Assembly (NCBI RefSeq): GCF_040730185.1
Contig: NZ_CP160402.1
Span: forward strand, 4,464,001 to 4,528,000
Length of the DNA: 64,000 nt
Source of the DNA: Streptomyces sp. Je 1-332
GTDB taxonomy: Bacteria > Actinomycetota > Actinomycetes > Streptomycetales > Streptomycetaceae
Direction: 5' to 3'
Below the pieces are notes generated by a model. That model made no database searches, was not told the DNA's origin, and saw only the letters and a list, made by a program, of their open reading frames with translations. Shown here in pieces: positions 1 through 8,503 of the stretch. Position 1 is the first letter of the stretch. The number at the start of each line of letters is the position of its first letter. The position numbers were made by a program, and so were the translations under genes.

Positions 1-381
1 GATGGGCTGCCCGACGCGGATGTTGTTGCCCGCGGGGTCCGTCATCAGGAACTGCCGCACCCCGTAGCTCATGTCCTTCAGGGCGCCGATGCGGGGCAGG
101 CCGCGGGTCGGTATCCGGCCGAGGGTCTGCTTGAGGCCGGCGCGGAAGGAGGCGTGGAGGGCGTCCACGTCGTCGGTGAGGACGTAGCAGGCGCTGATGG
201 ACGCCTTCGGGTCGTAGCCCTTCATACGGAAGAACTGGAACTGCATGTCGCCGCGCTCCACGACGCCGTACTGATAGGGGCTCTTCTGGTGGAAGGTCAC
301 CTCGAAGCCGATGGCTTGGTAGAAGTCGAGGGTCTCGTCGAGCTCGTGGCAGGGGAACAAGGGGATCATTGTCTCGGCCAT
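1..381 (-). CDS. VOC (glyoxalase/bleomycin-resistance-like) protein, partial
   Basis: The reverse strand opens at an ATG (379-381) with MAETMIPLFPCHELDETL and stays open for 127 codons to the window edge, so the C-terminus is missing. The visible part has the beta-alpha-beta start of a VOC fold, a YGVVERGDMQFQFF strand and a DPAGNNIRVGQP segment typical of glyoxalase/bleomycin-resistance proteins. Such proteins bind metals or sequester or modify small toxic compounds; the substrate cannot be read from the sequence. It is divergent to the padR gene, and an 18-bp inverted repeat (391-408) lies directly in front of its start, so the PadR protein may control it too. Confidence 0.8.
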   Translation of the reverse strand, partial: MAETMIPLFPCHELDETLDFYQAIGFEVTFHQKSPYQYGVVERGDMQFQFFRMKGYDPKASISACYVLTDDVDALHASFRAGLKQTLGRIPTRGLPRIGALKDMSYGVRQFLMTDPAGNNIRVGQPI

Positions 382-390
382 TCCGCTAGT

Positions 391-408
391 CTAATCAAAA
401 TTGATTAG
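391..408. promoter_or_regulatory. PadR-type operator 1
   Basis: Two 8-bp arms, CTAATCAA and TTGATTAG, are separated by AA. The site lies between the divergent VOC and padR genes and shares its TCAA-N2-TTGA core with two further sites in front of the ABC exporter genes (1107-1124 and 1162-1179). It is most simply read as an autoregulatory PadR operator; no binding data exist here. Confidence 0.65.
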
Positions 409-423
409 AAGGAGGTGGCTTTG

Positions 424-1065
424 ATGTCGGCGATCCGACTCCTTGTCCTCGGCGCCGTCCGTCAGCACGGGCGGGCCCACGGCTACCAGGTCCGCAACGA
501 CCTGGAGTACTGGGGCGCCCATGAGTGGTCCAACGCCAAGCCCGGCTCGATCTACCACGCGCTGAAGCAGATGGCCAAGCAAGGCCTGCTGCTCGCCCAC
601 GAGATCGCCCCGTCGACCGCGGGCGGCCCGCCGCGCACGGAGTACGAGATGACGGAGGCGGGCACCGAGGAGTACCTGAACCTGCTCCGGTCCAACCTGG
701 TCTCGTACGACCAGCGGCCCGACATGCTCTCGGCGGCTCTCGGCTTCATCGTCGACCTGCCCCGTGATGAGGCGGTGGAGCTCCTGAAGCAGCGGGTGCG
801 GGGCATCGAGGAGTGGCGCAGGTCCGTCACCGAGTACTACACCCCCGAGGAAGGGCCTGAGCAGCTCGGGCACATCGGCGAGATCATGAACCTCTGGGTG
901 CACACGGCCGACGGGGGTGTGGAGTGGACCCGCGGCCTGATCGCGCGGATCGAGGGCGGCGCGTACACGTTCGCGGGGGAGGGTGAGCCGTTCGTCGGCG
1001 TCCTAGCCGAGGGCGAGGAGAACCCGTTCGGGGCCGGGGAGCCGCATGCGGGGGACGAGCACTGA
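424..1065 (+). CDS. PadR family transcriptional repressor
   Basis: A 213-residue protein. The N-terminal winged helix carries the PadR signature: IRLLVLGAVRQHGRAHGYQ, then KPGSIYHALKQMAKQGLL and RTEYEMTEAG. A helical C-terminal dimerisation domain (Vir_act_alpha_C-like) follows from about residue 95. The ATG at 424 is chosen because AAGGAGG ends at 414, giving normal spacing; a GTG at 415 touches the ribosome site. The next genes encode a DrrAB-like exporter, and matching inverted repeats stand before both padR and the exporter. This suggests an efflux pump induced by a ligand that releases PadR. The ligand is unknown. Confidence 0.88.
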   Translation: MSAIRLLVLGAVRQHGRAHGYQVRNDLEYWGAHEWSNAKPGSIYHALKQMAKQGLLLAHEIAPSTAGGPPRTEYEMTEAGTEEYLNLLRSNLVSYDQRPDMLSAALGFIVDLPRDEAVELLKQRVRGIEEWRRSVTEYYTPEEGPEQLGHIGEIMNLWVHTADGGVEWTRGLIARIEGGAYTFAGEGEPFVGVLAEGEENPFGAGEPHAGDEH

Positions 1066-1106
1066 CCGGCGGCGGGGTGCCGCTGCCGGGCGCCGAAGAA
1101 ATACCT

Positions 1107-1124
1107 CTGATCAAGTTTGACTAA
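1107..1124. promoter_or_regulatory. PadR-type operator 2 (imperfect)
   Basis: The core TCAA-GT-TTGA is centred at 1115-1116; the outer arms match at 5 of 8 positions and the right arm TTGACTAA resembles the other two sites. It lies 47 bp upstream (left edge to left edge 55 bp) of the perfect operator 3, so the pair may bind PadR cooperatively in front of the exporter genes. Confidence 0.5.
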
Positions 1125-1161
1125 TCCGGGGTTCGGGGATACCTTCCTTCGCGTTGGGTTC

Positions 1162-1179
1162 GTAGTCAAGTTTGACTAC
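1162..1179. promoter_or_regulatory. PadR-type operator 3 (perfect)
   Basis: GTAGTCAA and TTGACTAC are perfect 8-bp inverted arms separated by GT, ending 28 bp before the ABC ATPase start codon. The position suits repression of the exporter operon. Confidence 0.65.
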
Positions 1180-1207
1180 GGCTGGGCAGGGGCTTGAAGG
1201 GAGACGG

Positions 1208-2224
1208 ATGACGGACGCGATCGTCGTCGAGGGCGCGCGGCAGCGGTACGGGGACAAGTGGGCGCTCGACGGCCTTGACCTGAGGGTCGGGCGGGGCACG
1301 GTGCACGGCGTGCTCGGCCCGAACGGCGCCGGCAAGACCACCGCGGTGCGGGTGCTCGCCACGCTGCTGCGGGCGGACGAGGGCCGGGTGGAGGTCGCCG
1401 GGTACGACGTGCGGCGGCAGCCGGACGAGGTGCGCAGGCGCATCGGGCTGCTCGGTCAGCACGCCGCGCTGGACGAGGAGTTGAGCGGCCGGCAGAACCT
1501 GGACATGTTCGGGCGGCTCCACCACCTGGGCGCCCGCCACGCGCGCGTGCGGGCCGACGAGCTCCTGGAGCGGTTCGGGCTCGGCGACACGGGACGCAAG
1601 GCGGTCAAGCAGTACAGCGGCGGCATGCGGCGCCGCCTGGACCTCGCGGCCTCGCTCATCACGGAGCCGGACGTGCTGTTCCTTGACGAGCCGACGACGG
1701 GGCTCGACCCCCGGGGCCGCACGGAGGTCTGGGAGGCGGTGCGCTCCCTGGTCGACGGCGGGACGACGGTGCTGCTCACCACGCAGTACCTCGAAGAGGC
1801 GGACCAGCTCGCCCACCGCATCTCGGTGATCGACCGGGGCCGGGTCATCGCGGACGGCACGGCGGACGAGCTGAAGTCGAGGACGGGCGGTGACCGGATC
1901 GACGTGGTGGTGCGGGATGCTGCCCAACTGGACCTGGCCGCAAGCCTCTTGCCGGGTGATGCCACCGTGGACGCGGACCGCCGGCTAGCGAGCGCGCCGG
2001 TGGTCGACCGCATGGAGGCGCTCACCGGGGTCGTGCAGGCCCTGCGGGAGGCCGGGGTCGAGGCGGAGGACATCGCGGTGCGCAGGCCGACCCTGGACGA
2101 GGTGTTCCTGCGCCTGACGGGCCGCGCGGATGACCAGGAACGTACGGCGGATCGCCAGGAACGTACGGCGGATCACCAGGGACGTACGGCGGATCACCAG
2201 GGACGTACGAAGGAGGCCGTGTGA
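1208..2224 (+). CDS. ABC transporter ATP-binding protein, DrrA-like
   Basis: A 338-residue cytoplasmic ATPase that would power export through the membrane protein encoded next. Walker A is GPNGAGKTT (about residues 38-46), the signature motif is [13 protein letters not shown], Walker B is [15 protein letters not shown] and the switch region is [11 protein letters not shown]. The C-terminal extension seen in DrrA/daunorubicin-resistance ATPases is present. The last 30 residues carry four copies of a seven-residue unit (DxQxRTA) encoded by a 21-bp tandem repeat at 2129-2212, which is not part of the family fold. The ATG at 1208 follows a GGGAG ribosome site. Its stop overlaps the next start by 4 bp, so translation is coupled. 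Confidence 0.92.
   Translation: MTDAIVVEGARQRYGDKWALDGLDLRVGRGTVHGVLGPNGAGKTTAVRVLATLLRADEGRVEVAGYDVRRQPDEVRRRIGLLGQHAALDEELSGRQNLDMFGRLHHLGARHARVRADELLERFGLGDTGRKAVKQYSGGMRRRLDLAASLITEPDVLFLDEPTTGLDPRGRTEVWEAVRSLVDGGTTVLLTTQYLEEADQLAHRISVIDRGRVIADGTADELKSRTGGDRIDVVVRDAAQLDLAASLLPGDATVDADRRLASAPVVDRMEALTGVVQALREAGVEAEDIAVRRPTLDEVFLRLTGRADDQERTADRQERTADHQGRTADHQGRTKEAV
2129..2212 (+). repeat. 21-bp tandem repeat, four copies, in coding DNA
   Basis: Four consecutive 21-bp units at 2129-2149, 2150-2170, 2171-2191 and 2192-2212 encode [21 protein letters not shown] and DHQGRTK at the C-terminus of the ABC ATPase. Since 21 is a multiple of three, copy number can change without breaking the frame. 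Confidence 0.95.
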
Positions 2225-3066
2225 GTACGACGATGGCGAGCGGCACACCGACGCGGAGCCCGGTCCCGGTGGCGAGCGGCACGCCCGCGTGGTGGGCCGT
2301 GATCGACTCCTGGACCATGACCCGGCGCGAACTCGCGCACTGGGCACGCCAGCCCGTGCAGGTCCTGGTCGGCCTGGTCTTCCCGGTGATGCTGCTGCTG
2401 ATGTTCAACTACCTGATCGGCGGCGGAAAGGGCATCGCGGGCGACTACGCCGAGTTCCTGGTGCCCGGCATGTTCGCACTGACCATGGCCTTCGGCCTGG
2501 ACGCGACGATGGTCGCCGTCACCCAGGACCTCAACAAGGGTGTGATCGACCGCTTCCGGTCCATGCCGATGACCAACGGCGCGGTCCTGGTGGGCCGTTC
2601 GGCCGCCGACATGCTCCAGTCGCTCGCCTCGCTGCTCGTCATGATCGGCGTCGGGCTCGCGATCGGCTGGCGCTGGCACGGCTCCTTCGGAGCTGCGCTC
2701 GGCGCGGTCGGGCTGCTGCTCCTGCTGCGGTTCGCGATGCTGTGGATCGGCATCCACCTGGCGATGGTCGCGGGTAAACCGGAGCTGGTCGTGGCCGTGC
2801 AGATCCTGGTCTGGCCGGTGGGGTTCCTCTCCAACGCCTTCACGGTCCCGCAGAACATGCCGGGCTGGCTCGGCGCGACGGTCGAGTGGAACCCGATGTC
2901 GGCGACGGCCACGGCCGTGCGTGATCTGTTCGGCAACGACCCCGGAGTGGTGGGCACTTCATGGGCCGCCGAGCACGCGGGGCTGCTCGCCGTGGTGTGG
3001 CCCGTGGTACTCGTGGGGGTGTTCATGCCCCTGGCGGTACGGAGGTTCGGCGGGCTCAGCAAGTAA
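2221..3066 (+). CDS. ABC-2 type transporter permease, DrrB-like
   Basis: A 281-residue inner-membrane protein with about six hydrophobic segments, beginning with [17 protein letters not shown] near residue 45. It contains the ABC-2/DrrB pattern: a [13 protein letters not shown] segment, an [14 protein letters not shown] cytoplasmic loop and a [15 protein letters not shown] segment late in the protein. It starts at GTG 2221 overlapping the ATPase stop, with GAAGGAGG upstream. With the ATPase it forms a two-gene exporter, probably for a hydrophobic drug or lipid-like compound. A 19-bp tandem duplication (3048-3066 and 3067-3085) repeats the final codons and the stop just downstream. Confidence 0.92.
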   Translation: MSTTMASGTPTRSPVPVASGTPAWWAVIDSWTMTRRELAHWARQPVQVLVGLVFPVMLLLMFNYLIGGGKGIAGDYAEFLVPGMFALTMAFGLDATMVAVTQDLNKGVIDRFRSMPMTNGAVLVGRSAADMLQSLASLLVMIGVGLAIGWRWHGSFGAALGAVGLLLLLRFAMLWIGIHLAMVAGKPELVVAVQILVWPVGFLSNAFTVPQNMPGWLGATVEWNPMSATATAVRDLFGNDPGVVGTSWAAEHAGLLAVVWPVVLVGVFMPLAVRRFGGLSK

Positions 3067-3085
3067 CGGCGGGCTCAGCAAGTAA
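3048..3085 (+). repeat. 19-bp tandem duplication across the permease stop codon
   Basis: CGGCGGGCTCAGCAAGTAA occurs twice in a row, at 3048-3066 and 3067-3085. The first copy encodes the GGLSK C-terminus and stop; the second lies after the stop and is silent. Confidence 0.9.
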
Positions 3086-3109
3086 CCCCTCCGGGGCGCG
3101 GTGCGCCGT

Positions 3110-4537
3110 CTAGTGGTGGAAGCTCGTCGCCGCGTCCCGGTCCTTGGTGAACGGGCGCGGCTGCTCACGGAGTTCGGGCACCAGGCTGCTCAGATCCGCC
3201 ATGAAGAGCTCCGCGAGGTCGGCCGTGAAGCCGTTGCGGCAGACCACGCGGAGGACCGCCAGATCCTCGCGGTTGGCGGGGAAGGTGTACGCGGGGACCA
3301 GCCAGCCGCGCTCGCGAAGCCGCCGGGACACGTCGAAGACGTCGTACGCCGTCACGTCGTCCCGTGTCGTGAAGGCGAAGACCGGCAGCTGGTCCCCGCG
3401 GGTGATCAGCCTGAAGTCGCCGAGCGCCTCGACGCGGTCCGCGAGGCCACGGGCGACGTCCCTGGCCGTCTGCTGGACGGCGCGGTAACCCTCGCGGCCC
3501 AGGCGCAGGAACGTGTAGTACTGCGCGGCGACCTGCGCGCCCGGCCGGGAGAAGTTCAGCGCGAACGTCGGCATGTCACCGCCGAGGTAGTTCACCCGGA
3601 AGACCAGCTCCTCCGGCAGCGCGTCCGCGTCCCGCCACAGCGCCCAGCCGACGCCCGGGTAGACGAGGCCGTACTTGTGGCCCGAGGTGTTGATCGAGGC
3701 GACTCTCGGCAGCCGGAAGTCCCACTCCAGGTCCTCGTCGAGGAAGGGCGCCACCATCGCGCCGGACGCGCCGTCGACGTGCACGGGGATGTCGAGCCCC
3801 GTGCGCTCCTGGAGGGCGTCCAGGGCCGTGCAGAGCTCGGCCACGGGCTCGTACGACCCGTCGAAGGTGGAGCCGAGCACGGCCACGACGCCGATCGTGT
3901 TCTCGTCGCAGAGCTCGGCGGCGGCCGCCGGGTCGAGGTGGAACCGGTCGCCCTCCATGGGCACCAGGCGCGGTTCGACCTCCCAGAAGTTGCAGAACTT
4001 GTCCCAGCAGACCTGGACGTTGACGCCCATGACGAGGTTCGGGCGGGCGGTGGGTGACGGATAGCGGTCGCGGTTGCGTTCGTCGTTGGCCCAGCGGCGC
4101 TTGAGCGCCATCCCGGCGAGCATGCACGCCTCGCTCGACCCGGTCGTCGAGCAGCCGACGGCGGCCCCCGGGTCCGGCGCGTGCCACAGATCGGCGAGCA
4201 TGGCCACGCAGCGCCGCTCCAGCTCGGCGGTGTGCGGGTACTCGTCCTTGTCGATCATGTTCTTGTCCCGGCACTCCGCCATGAGGACGCCGGCCTGCGG
4301 TTCCATCCAGGTGGTGACGAAGGTGGCGAGGTTGAGCCGTGAGTTGCCGTCAAGCATCAGCTCGTCGTGCACCAGCTGGTACGCCGTCGTGGGCGGCAGC
4401 GGCCCGTCGGGCAGGCGGTGCTTGGGCGGGGCCTCGGTCATGCCGCTGACCGGGTCGGCCGCTCCGTAGAAGGGGTTCACCGCGAGGCTGCGCCCCTTGG
4501 AGTCGGCTTCCGGGTCCTCGCTGCGGTGGAGCGGCAC
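3110..4537 (-). CDS. gadB: Glutamate decarboxylase
   Basis: A 475-residue PLP-dependent group II decarboxylase that converts L-glutamate to GABA with consumption of a proton. Family hallmarks are the N-terminal HRLPDGPLPPTTAYQLVHDEL, TTGSSEACMLAGMALKRRW around the cofactor phosphate site, HVDGASGAMVAPF, and the Schiff-base lysine K288 in INTSGHKYGLVYPGVGW. The length matches bacterial Gad enzymes. It starts at GTG 4537. No glutamate/GABA antiporter gene is adjacent, so a role in acid resistance rather than GABA metabolism cannot be decided here. It is convergent with the ABC exporter operon and divergent from tipA. Confidence 0.95.
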   Translation of the reverse strand: MPLHRSEDPEADSKGRSLAVNPFYGAADPVSGMTEAPPKHRLPDGPLPPTTAYQLVHDELMLDGNSRLNLATFVTTWMEPQAGVLMAECRDKNMIDKDEYPHTAELERRCVAMLADLWHAPDPGAAVGCSTTGSSEACMLAGMALKRRWANDERNRDRYPSPTARPNLVMGVNVQVCWDKFCNFWEVEPRLVPMEGDRFHLDPAAAAELCDENTIGVVAVLGSTFDGSYEPVAELCTALDALQERTGLDIPVHVDGASGAMVAPFLDEDLEWDFRLPRVASINTSGHKYGLVYPGVGWALWRDADALPEELVFRVNYLGGDMPTFALNFSRPGAQVAAQYYTFLRLGREGYRAVQQTARDVARGLADRVEALGDFRLITRGDQLPVFAFTTRDDVTAYDVFDVSRRLRERGWLVPAYTFPANREDLAVLRVVCRNGFTADLAELFMADLSSLVPELREQPRPFTKDRDAATSFHH

Positions 4538-4608
4538 GGTCGGTCTCCTTCATACGAGGATTTCATGCCCCCGTTGGCGAGGATATGGGCGGCTGCCGGG
4601 GTCCGCAC

Positions 4609-4639
4609 TTGCACCTCACGCGACGTGAGGACCCAGGCT
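4609..4639 (+). promoter_or_regulatory. tipA-type promoter with MerR palindrome
   Basis: A -35 box TTGCAC (4609-4614) is followed, after a 19-bp spacer characteristic of MerR-activated promoters, by a CAGGCT -10 element (4634-4639). The spacer holds the inverted repeat CCTCACG-CGA-CGTGAGG (4614-4630). The arrangement closely matches the known thiostrepton-inducible tipA promoter, as recalled, and lies directly before a TipA-type gene. Confidence 0.85.
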
Positions 4640-4669
4640 GAGGTGCGTACCGAGAGAGAGGCGGAAGCC

Positions 4670-5428
4670 ATGAGCTACTCCGTGGGGCGGGTCGCCGGTT
4701 TCGCCGGGGTGACGGTGCGCACGCTGCACCACTACGACGAGATCGGCCTGTTCGTGCCCAGCGAGCGCAGCCACACGGGCCACCGGCGCTACAGCGACGG
4801 TGACCTGGACCGGCTGCAGCAGATCCTGTTCTACCGGGAGCTCGGCTTCCCCCTCGACGAGGTGGCGGCCCTCCTGGACGACCCGGAGACGGACCTACGG
4901 GTGCACCTGCGCCGTCAGCACGAACTGCTGACCGCGAGGATCACCAGGCTCCAGGAGATGGCCGCCGCCGTCGAGACCGCCATGGAGGCGAAGAAGATGG
5001 GCATCAACCTCACGCCCGAGGAGAAGTTCGAGGTCTTCGGGGACCACGACCCCGAGCAGTACGCGGACGAGGTCGAACGCCGCTGGGGCCACACCGAGGC
5101 CTACAAGGAGTCGCAGCGCAAGGCCGCCTCGTACACCAAGGAGGACTGGCAGCGGATCAACGACGAGTTCTCCGCGGTGCACGCGCGCATGGCGGACCTG
5201 CTCACCCAGGGTCTGCCGGCGGACTCGGTGGAGGCGATGGACGTGGCGGAGGAACACCGCTGCTTCATCACGCGCTTCCACTACACCTGCCCGCACGAGC
5301 TGCACACCTGCCTCGGCGAGATGTACGTGGCCGACGAGCGGTTCACGGCCGTCTACGAGGAGATCCGGCCGGGGCTCGCGGTCTACATGCGGGACGCGAT
5401 CGTGGCGAACGCGGCGCGGAACGGCTGA
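4670..5428 (+). CDS. tipA: TipA-type MerR transcriptional activator
   Basis: A 252-residue protein nearly identical in layout to TipAL. Residues 1-70 form a MerR winged helix (SVGRVAGFAGVTVRTLHHYDEIGL, GHRRYSDGDLDRLQQILFYRELGF), a coiled dimerisation helix follows, and residues about 110-252 are the thiopeptide-binding TipAS domain. The latter includes the cysteine and histidine segments HYTCPHELHTCLGEMY. TipAL binds thiostrepton-like peptides covalently through a cysteine and activates its own promoter, which is visible upstream (4609-4639). In TipA systems a second start within the gene gives the TipAS form; the internal MGINLTPEEKFEVFGD at about residue 110 fits this. The gene ends at a strong terminator shared with the next gene. 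Confidence 0.93.
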   Translation: MSYSVGRVAGFAGVTVRTLHHYDEIGLFVPSERSHTGHRRYSDGDLDRLQQILFYRELGFPLDEVAALLDDPETDLRVHLRRQHELLTARITRLQEMAAAVETAMEAKKMGINLTPEEKFEVFGDHDPEQYADEVERRWGHTEAYKESQRKAASYTKEDWQRINDEFSAVHARMADLLTQGLPADSVEAMDVAEEHRCFITRFHYTCPHELHTCLGEMYVADERFTAVYEEIRPGLAVYMRDAIVANAARNG

Positions 5429-5440
5429 GCAGGGGGATCA

Positions 5441-5475
5441 GTAAGGGGCACCCGCCATGGGCGGGTGCCCCTTAC
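5441..5475. terminator. Bidirectional hairpin terminator
   Basis: Perfect 16-bp arms (5441-5456 and 5460-5475) enclose the three-base loop ATG. The stem lies between the convergent tipA and ybjQ-like genes and would serve both. Confidence 0.85.
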
Positions 5476-5477
5476 TG

Positions 5478-5846
5478 TCATGACTCCTGGACGATCACGG
5501 CCGCCGTGCCGTAGGCGCACACCTCAGTGCCGACGTCCGCGGCCTCGGCGACGTCGAAGCGCATCATCAGGACCGCGTTGGCACCCCGCGCGCGTGCCTG
5601 CTCGATGAGCCGCTCCATCGCTTGGTTCCGGGTCTCCACCAGCGTTTTCGTCAGACCCTTCAGCTCGCCACCGATCATGGACTTGAGGCCGGCGCCGATC
5701 TGGCTGCCCAAGTGCCGGGAGCGCACGGTGAGGCCGAAGACCTCACCGATAACCTGTTGTACGCGGTAGCCCGGTACGTCGTTCGTCGTCACGACCAGTA
5801 CGTCGGAGTGCGGATCGATGCCGCCGCCGAAATCTTCGATACCCAT
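5478..5846 (-). CDS. YbjQ/UPF0145 family protein
   Basis: A 122-residue protein with the YbjQ family layout: VLVVTTNDVPGYRVQQVIGEVFGLTV, then GGELKGLTKTLVETRNQAMERL and RARGANAVLMMRFDV, ending in a small beta-strand CAYGTAAVIV. The family forms pentameric or larger rings of unknown function and is sometimes called a heavy-metal-binding domain, a label with little support. It starts at the ATG at 5846 and is convergent with tipA. Confidence 0.9.
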   Translation of the reverse strand: MGIEDFGGGIDPHSDVLVVTTNDVPGYRVQQVIGEVFGLTVRSRHLGSQIGAGLKSMIGGELKGLTKTLVETRNQAMERLIEQARARGANAVLMMRFDVAEAADVGTEVCAYGTAAVIVQES

Positions 5847-5984
5847 GGCACACAGCTTTGTCCCGGATCACGCACAGTGCACTCTGGGAGAAGCGGTGGA
5901 ACCTGGGCCCGTCACCTCGCGTTGATAGCGTTGGGCGGCCATCCCCCCGCCGCATCGCCCTCTCACCCACAGGAGCCCCGAACC

Positions 5985-6677
5985 GTGACGACGCTTGCGC
6001 TCGGACCAAGCTGGCTGGATCCGGATTACCTCCTGAACACGTTCGGGGTATGGGGTCTGCTCGTGATCGTCTTCGCCGAGTCGGGGCTGCTCATCGGCTT
6101 CTTCCTGCCGGGTGACTCGCTGCTGTTCACGACGGGCCTGCTGATCACGACGAAGCAGCTCGACTTCCCGCTCTGGCTCTGCATCGTCCTGATCTGCATC
6201 GCCGCGATCCTCGGTGACCAGGCGGGCTATCTCTTCGGCAAGAAGGTCGGCCCCGCGCTCTTCAACCGCCCGGACTCCAAGCTGTTCAAGCAGGAGAACG
6301 TGGTCAAGGCGCACGAGTTCTTCGAGAAGTACGGCCCGAAGTCCCTGGTCCTGGCCCGCTTCGTGCCCATCGTGCGGACGTTCACGCCGATCATCGCCGG
6401 CGTCAGCGGCATGCGGTACCGCTCGTTCATCACGTTCAACATCATCGGCGGCATCCTGTGGGGCGCCGGCGTCACGATGCTCGGCGCCTGGCTCGGCAAC
6501 ATCGACTTCGTGCACAAGAACATCGAGGCGATCCTCATCCTGATCGTCCTGATGTCGGTGGTGCCGATCGCGATCGAGTTCCTGCGGGCGCGCGGCAAGT
6601 CCAAGAAGGCGGCGGCGGCCGAGGGCGATGCCCCCGGCGCGGCCCCGGCACCCCGCGGCCGGCACGCGAAGCGCTAG
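5985..6677 (+). CDS. DedA family membrane protein
   Basis: A 230-residue integral membrane protein of the DedA/VTT family, whose members act as lipid (undecaprenyl phosphate or phospholipid) transporters or scramblases. Family marks are FAESGLLIGFFLPGDSLLF near residue 30, GDQAGYLFGKKVG, and the re-entrant-loop arginine motif LVLARFVPIVRTFTPIIAG. The basic C-terminal tail (RARGKSKKAAA...RGRHAKR) is cytoplasmic. The GTG at 5985 follows AGGAG with 9 bp spacing. It stands alone between ybjQ and the convergent exporter gene. Confidence 0.92.
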   Translation: MTTLALGPSWLDPDYLLNTFGVWGLLVIVFAESGLLIGFFLPGDSLLFTTGLLITTKQLDFPLWLCIVLICIAAILGDQAGYLFGKKVGPALFNRPDSKLFKQENVVKAHEFFEKYGPKSLVLARFVPIVRTFTPIIAGVSGMRYRSFITFNIIGGILWGAGVTMLGAWLGNIDFVHKNIEAILILIVLMSVVPIAIEFLRARGKSKKAAAAEGDAPGAAPAPRGRHAKR

Positions 6678-6700
6678 AAGGCCGCCGGCGGGACCCGGGG

Positions 6701-8380
6701 TCAGAAGCCTCGGGTCCGCTTGGCCGCCCGGCGGTTCGCCGCCGTGGTGGCGCCCGGGATCTTGAGGATCATCCGCGAGACCTCGCTTCCGAGGTTCACG
6801 CCGATCGCGATGGCGAGCGCCGTCGCCGCCGCCTTGGTGAGCGAGTTGATGCCCGTGTTCATGTCGTTCTGGGCCAGGGCGAGCAGGCCGAAGTACGTCG
6901 CGCTGCCGGGCAGCAGCGGGCCGATCGCCGCGGTGACGTACGGCAGTGAAGAGGCGAAGCGGTAGCGCGAGAAGAGCTGGCCGAACAGACCCACGAGCCC
7001 GGCCGCGACGGCCGTCGCGGCGACCGGCGACAGCTCGAGCGACGTCTGCGCCAGGGCGCCGAACATGACCCAGGCGATACCGCCGTTCAGGGTCACGATG
7101 AGCACGGTGTGACGTTCCTGCTGGAGCAGTATCGCGAAGGCGAGACTCAGCGCCATCGACGCCAGGATCTGGATCACCGGGCGCGAGTCGGTCGCCACGA
7201 ACGCCGTCTCCGCCTTCAGGCTCGTCGCGTCCAGCATCACGCCGAGCGACAGCACCAGCAGCACGCCGCAGACGATGCCCACGACGAGATAGCAGACCTC
7301 GAGCAGGCGCGCGGCCGCCGTGATGTAGTAGCCGGTCAGGCCGTCCTGCACGCCTGCCACCAGGGCCCTTCCCGGGATCAGCGCGAAGAGGCCACCGGTG
7401 ATGACCGCGGACGCGTTGACCTCCTGGGAGTGCAGGACGCTGAGCGTGACGCCCATCGCGGCGGGCGGCATCGCGGCCCCCACGAACTGGTAGAACTCCG
7501 GAAGCCCGCGGCCCGCGCAGAGCCAGGCCAGACGGTCGCCGAGCATCGCGCCGACCGCCGCGATCAGGAAGACCAGGGCGCCACCGCCGACGAGCACGGA
7601 CGCCGAGCCCGCGAGCAGCCCGCTGGCCGCGGTGAGCGCCCAGCCGGGGTAGGGGTGGCGGTTACGGCGTATCGCCGCGAGGCGGCGGTAGGCCTCCTCC
7701 AGGGTGATCTCGATGTCCGTGTCGCTGATGTCGTCCACCAGCTGGAAGACGGCCGCGAGACGGGTGTAGTCGGTGCCCCTTCGGCGCACCGTCCTGGAGG
7801 CCGTGATCGGGTCGTCGACCAGGGACGGCTGGTGCGAGATCGAGAGCAGCGTGAACGTGACGGTCGGCTCGCAGCGGTCGAGGCCGTAACTGCGGCAGAC
7901 GGCGAACATCGCCGCCTCCACGTCCTCGGCGCCCTCACCGCCCGCGAGGAGCAGCTCGCCGATACGCAGCGTCAGGTCGAGCACGCGCGGCACCGCGGGC
8001 CCGGTCTCGTCCTCGTGCTTCTGCGTGGCCTCCGGAGTGGGCCGCTCGGCGACCGGCATGCGCAGCATCGTGCGCATCTGGTCCTGCCAGGGCGTCTCCT
8101 TGGTGAGCTTCACCAGGGGGATGCCGTGCGGAGGCGTGAACGCGGGTGGCGCGTTGCGGGAGCTGTAGGTGTTCGGCGTGGTGAACGCCGACTTCTCGGT
8201 CTCCTGCGTGGTCGACGAGGGATTGGCCAGACCGTTCGGGAGCGCGAACTCGGAGGTCGTCTGCGACTCGTCCTCGGGTGCCGGTGGCTGCGGCATCACA
8301 CCGGTGGGCTGAGTGAACGCACTCCGGGCCTCATCCGACTGTGGCTTACGGTCTTCGGCCTCCTGATCAGCCACTTTCAC
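6701..8380 (-). CDS. ThrE family threonine/serine exporter
   Basis: A 559-residue membrane protein. After a roughly 145-residue hydrophilic, low-complexity N-terminus comes the ThrE domain (VLDLTLRIGELLLAGGEGAEDVEAAM), a conserved cytoplasmic part carrying FTLLSISH, then about ten hydrophobic helices covering the ThrE and ThrE_2 halves. In Corynebacterium ThrE exports threonine and serine. The N-terminal extension is much longer than the core family needs and may be regulatory. The GTG start at 8380 has GGGAG upstream. The ppa terminator lies in front of it, so it is probably transcribed separately. Confidence 0.88.
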   Translation of the reverse strand: MKVADQEAEDRKPQSDEARSAFTQPTGVMPQPPAPEDESQTTSEFALPNGLANPSSTTQETEKSAFTTPNTYSSRNAPPAFTPPHGIPLVKLTKETPWQDQMRTMLRMPVAERPTPEATQKHEDETGPAVPRVLDLTLRIGELLLAGGEGAEDVEAAMFAVCRSYGLDRCEPTVTFTLLSISHQPSLVDDPITASRTVRRRGTDYTRLAAVFQLVDDISDTDIEITLEEAYRRLAAIRRNRHPYPGWALTAASGLLAGSASVLVGGGALVFLIAAVGAMLGDRLAWLCAGRGLPEFYQFVGAAMPPAAMGVTLSVLHSQEVNASAVITGGLFALIPGRALVAGVQDGLTGYYITAAARLLEVCYLVVGIVCGVLLVLSLGVMLDATSLKAETAFVATDSRPVIQILASMALSLAFAILLQQERHTVLIVTLNGGIAWVMFGALAQTSLELSPVAATAVAAGLVGLFGQLFSRYRFASSLPYVTAAIGPLLPGSATYFGLLALAQNDMNTGINSLTKAAATALAIAIGVNLGSEVSRMILKIPGATTAANRRAAKRTRGF

Positions 8381-8445
8381 TGCCTCGCTCCCACATACGA
8401 ACCTTGCGCACCTCCAGTACGAACAGTATGCGCACAGATACGCGA

Positions 8446-8483
8446 ACGGGCCGCGTGGTCTTCGTGAAGATCACGCGGCCCGT
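8446..8483 (-). terminator. Hairpin terminator downstream of ppa
   Basis: An 18-bp near-perfect stem (8446-8463 with 8466-8483, one G-T pair) separates ppa from the thrE-like gene; the apex would open to a small loop. It follows the ppa stop by 20 bp on the reverse strand. Confidence 0.8.
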
Positions 8484-8503
8484 CAGGGGCTTCAGAGGGG
8501 CAC

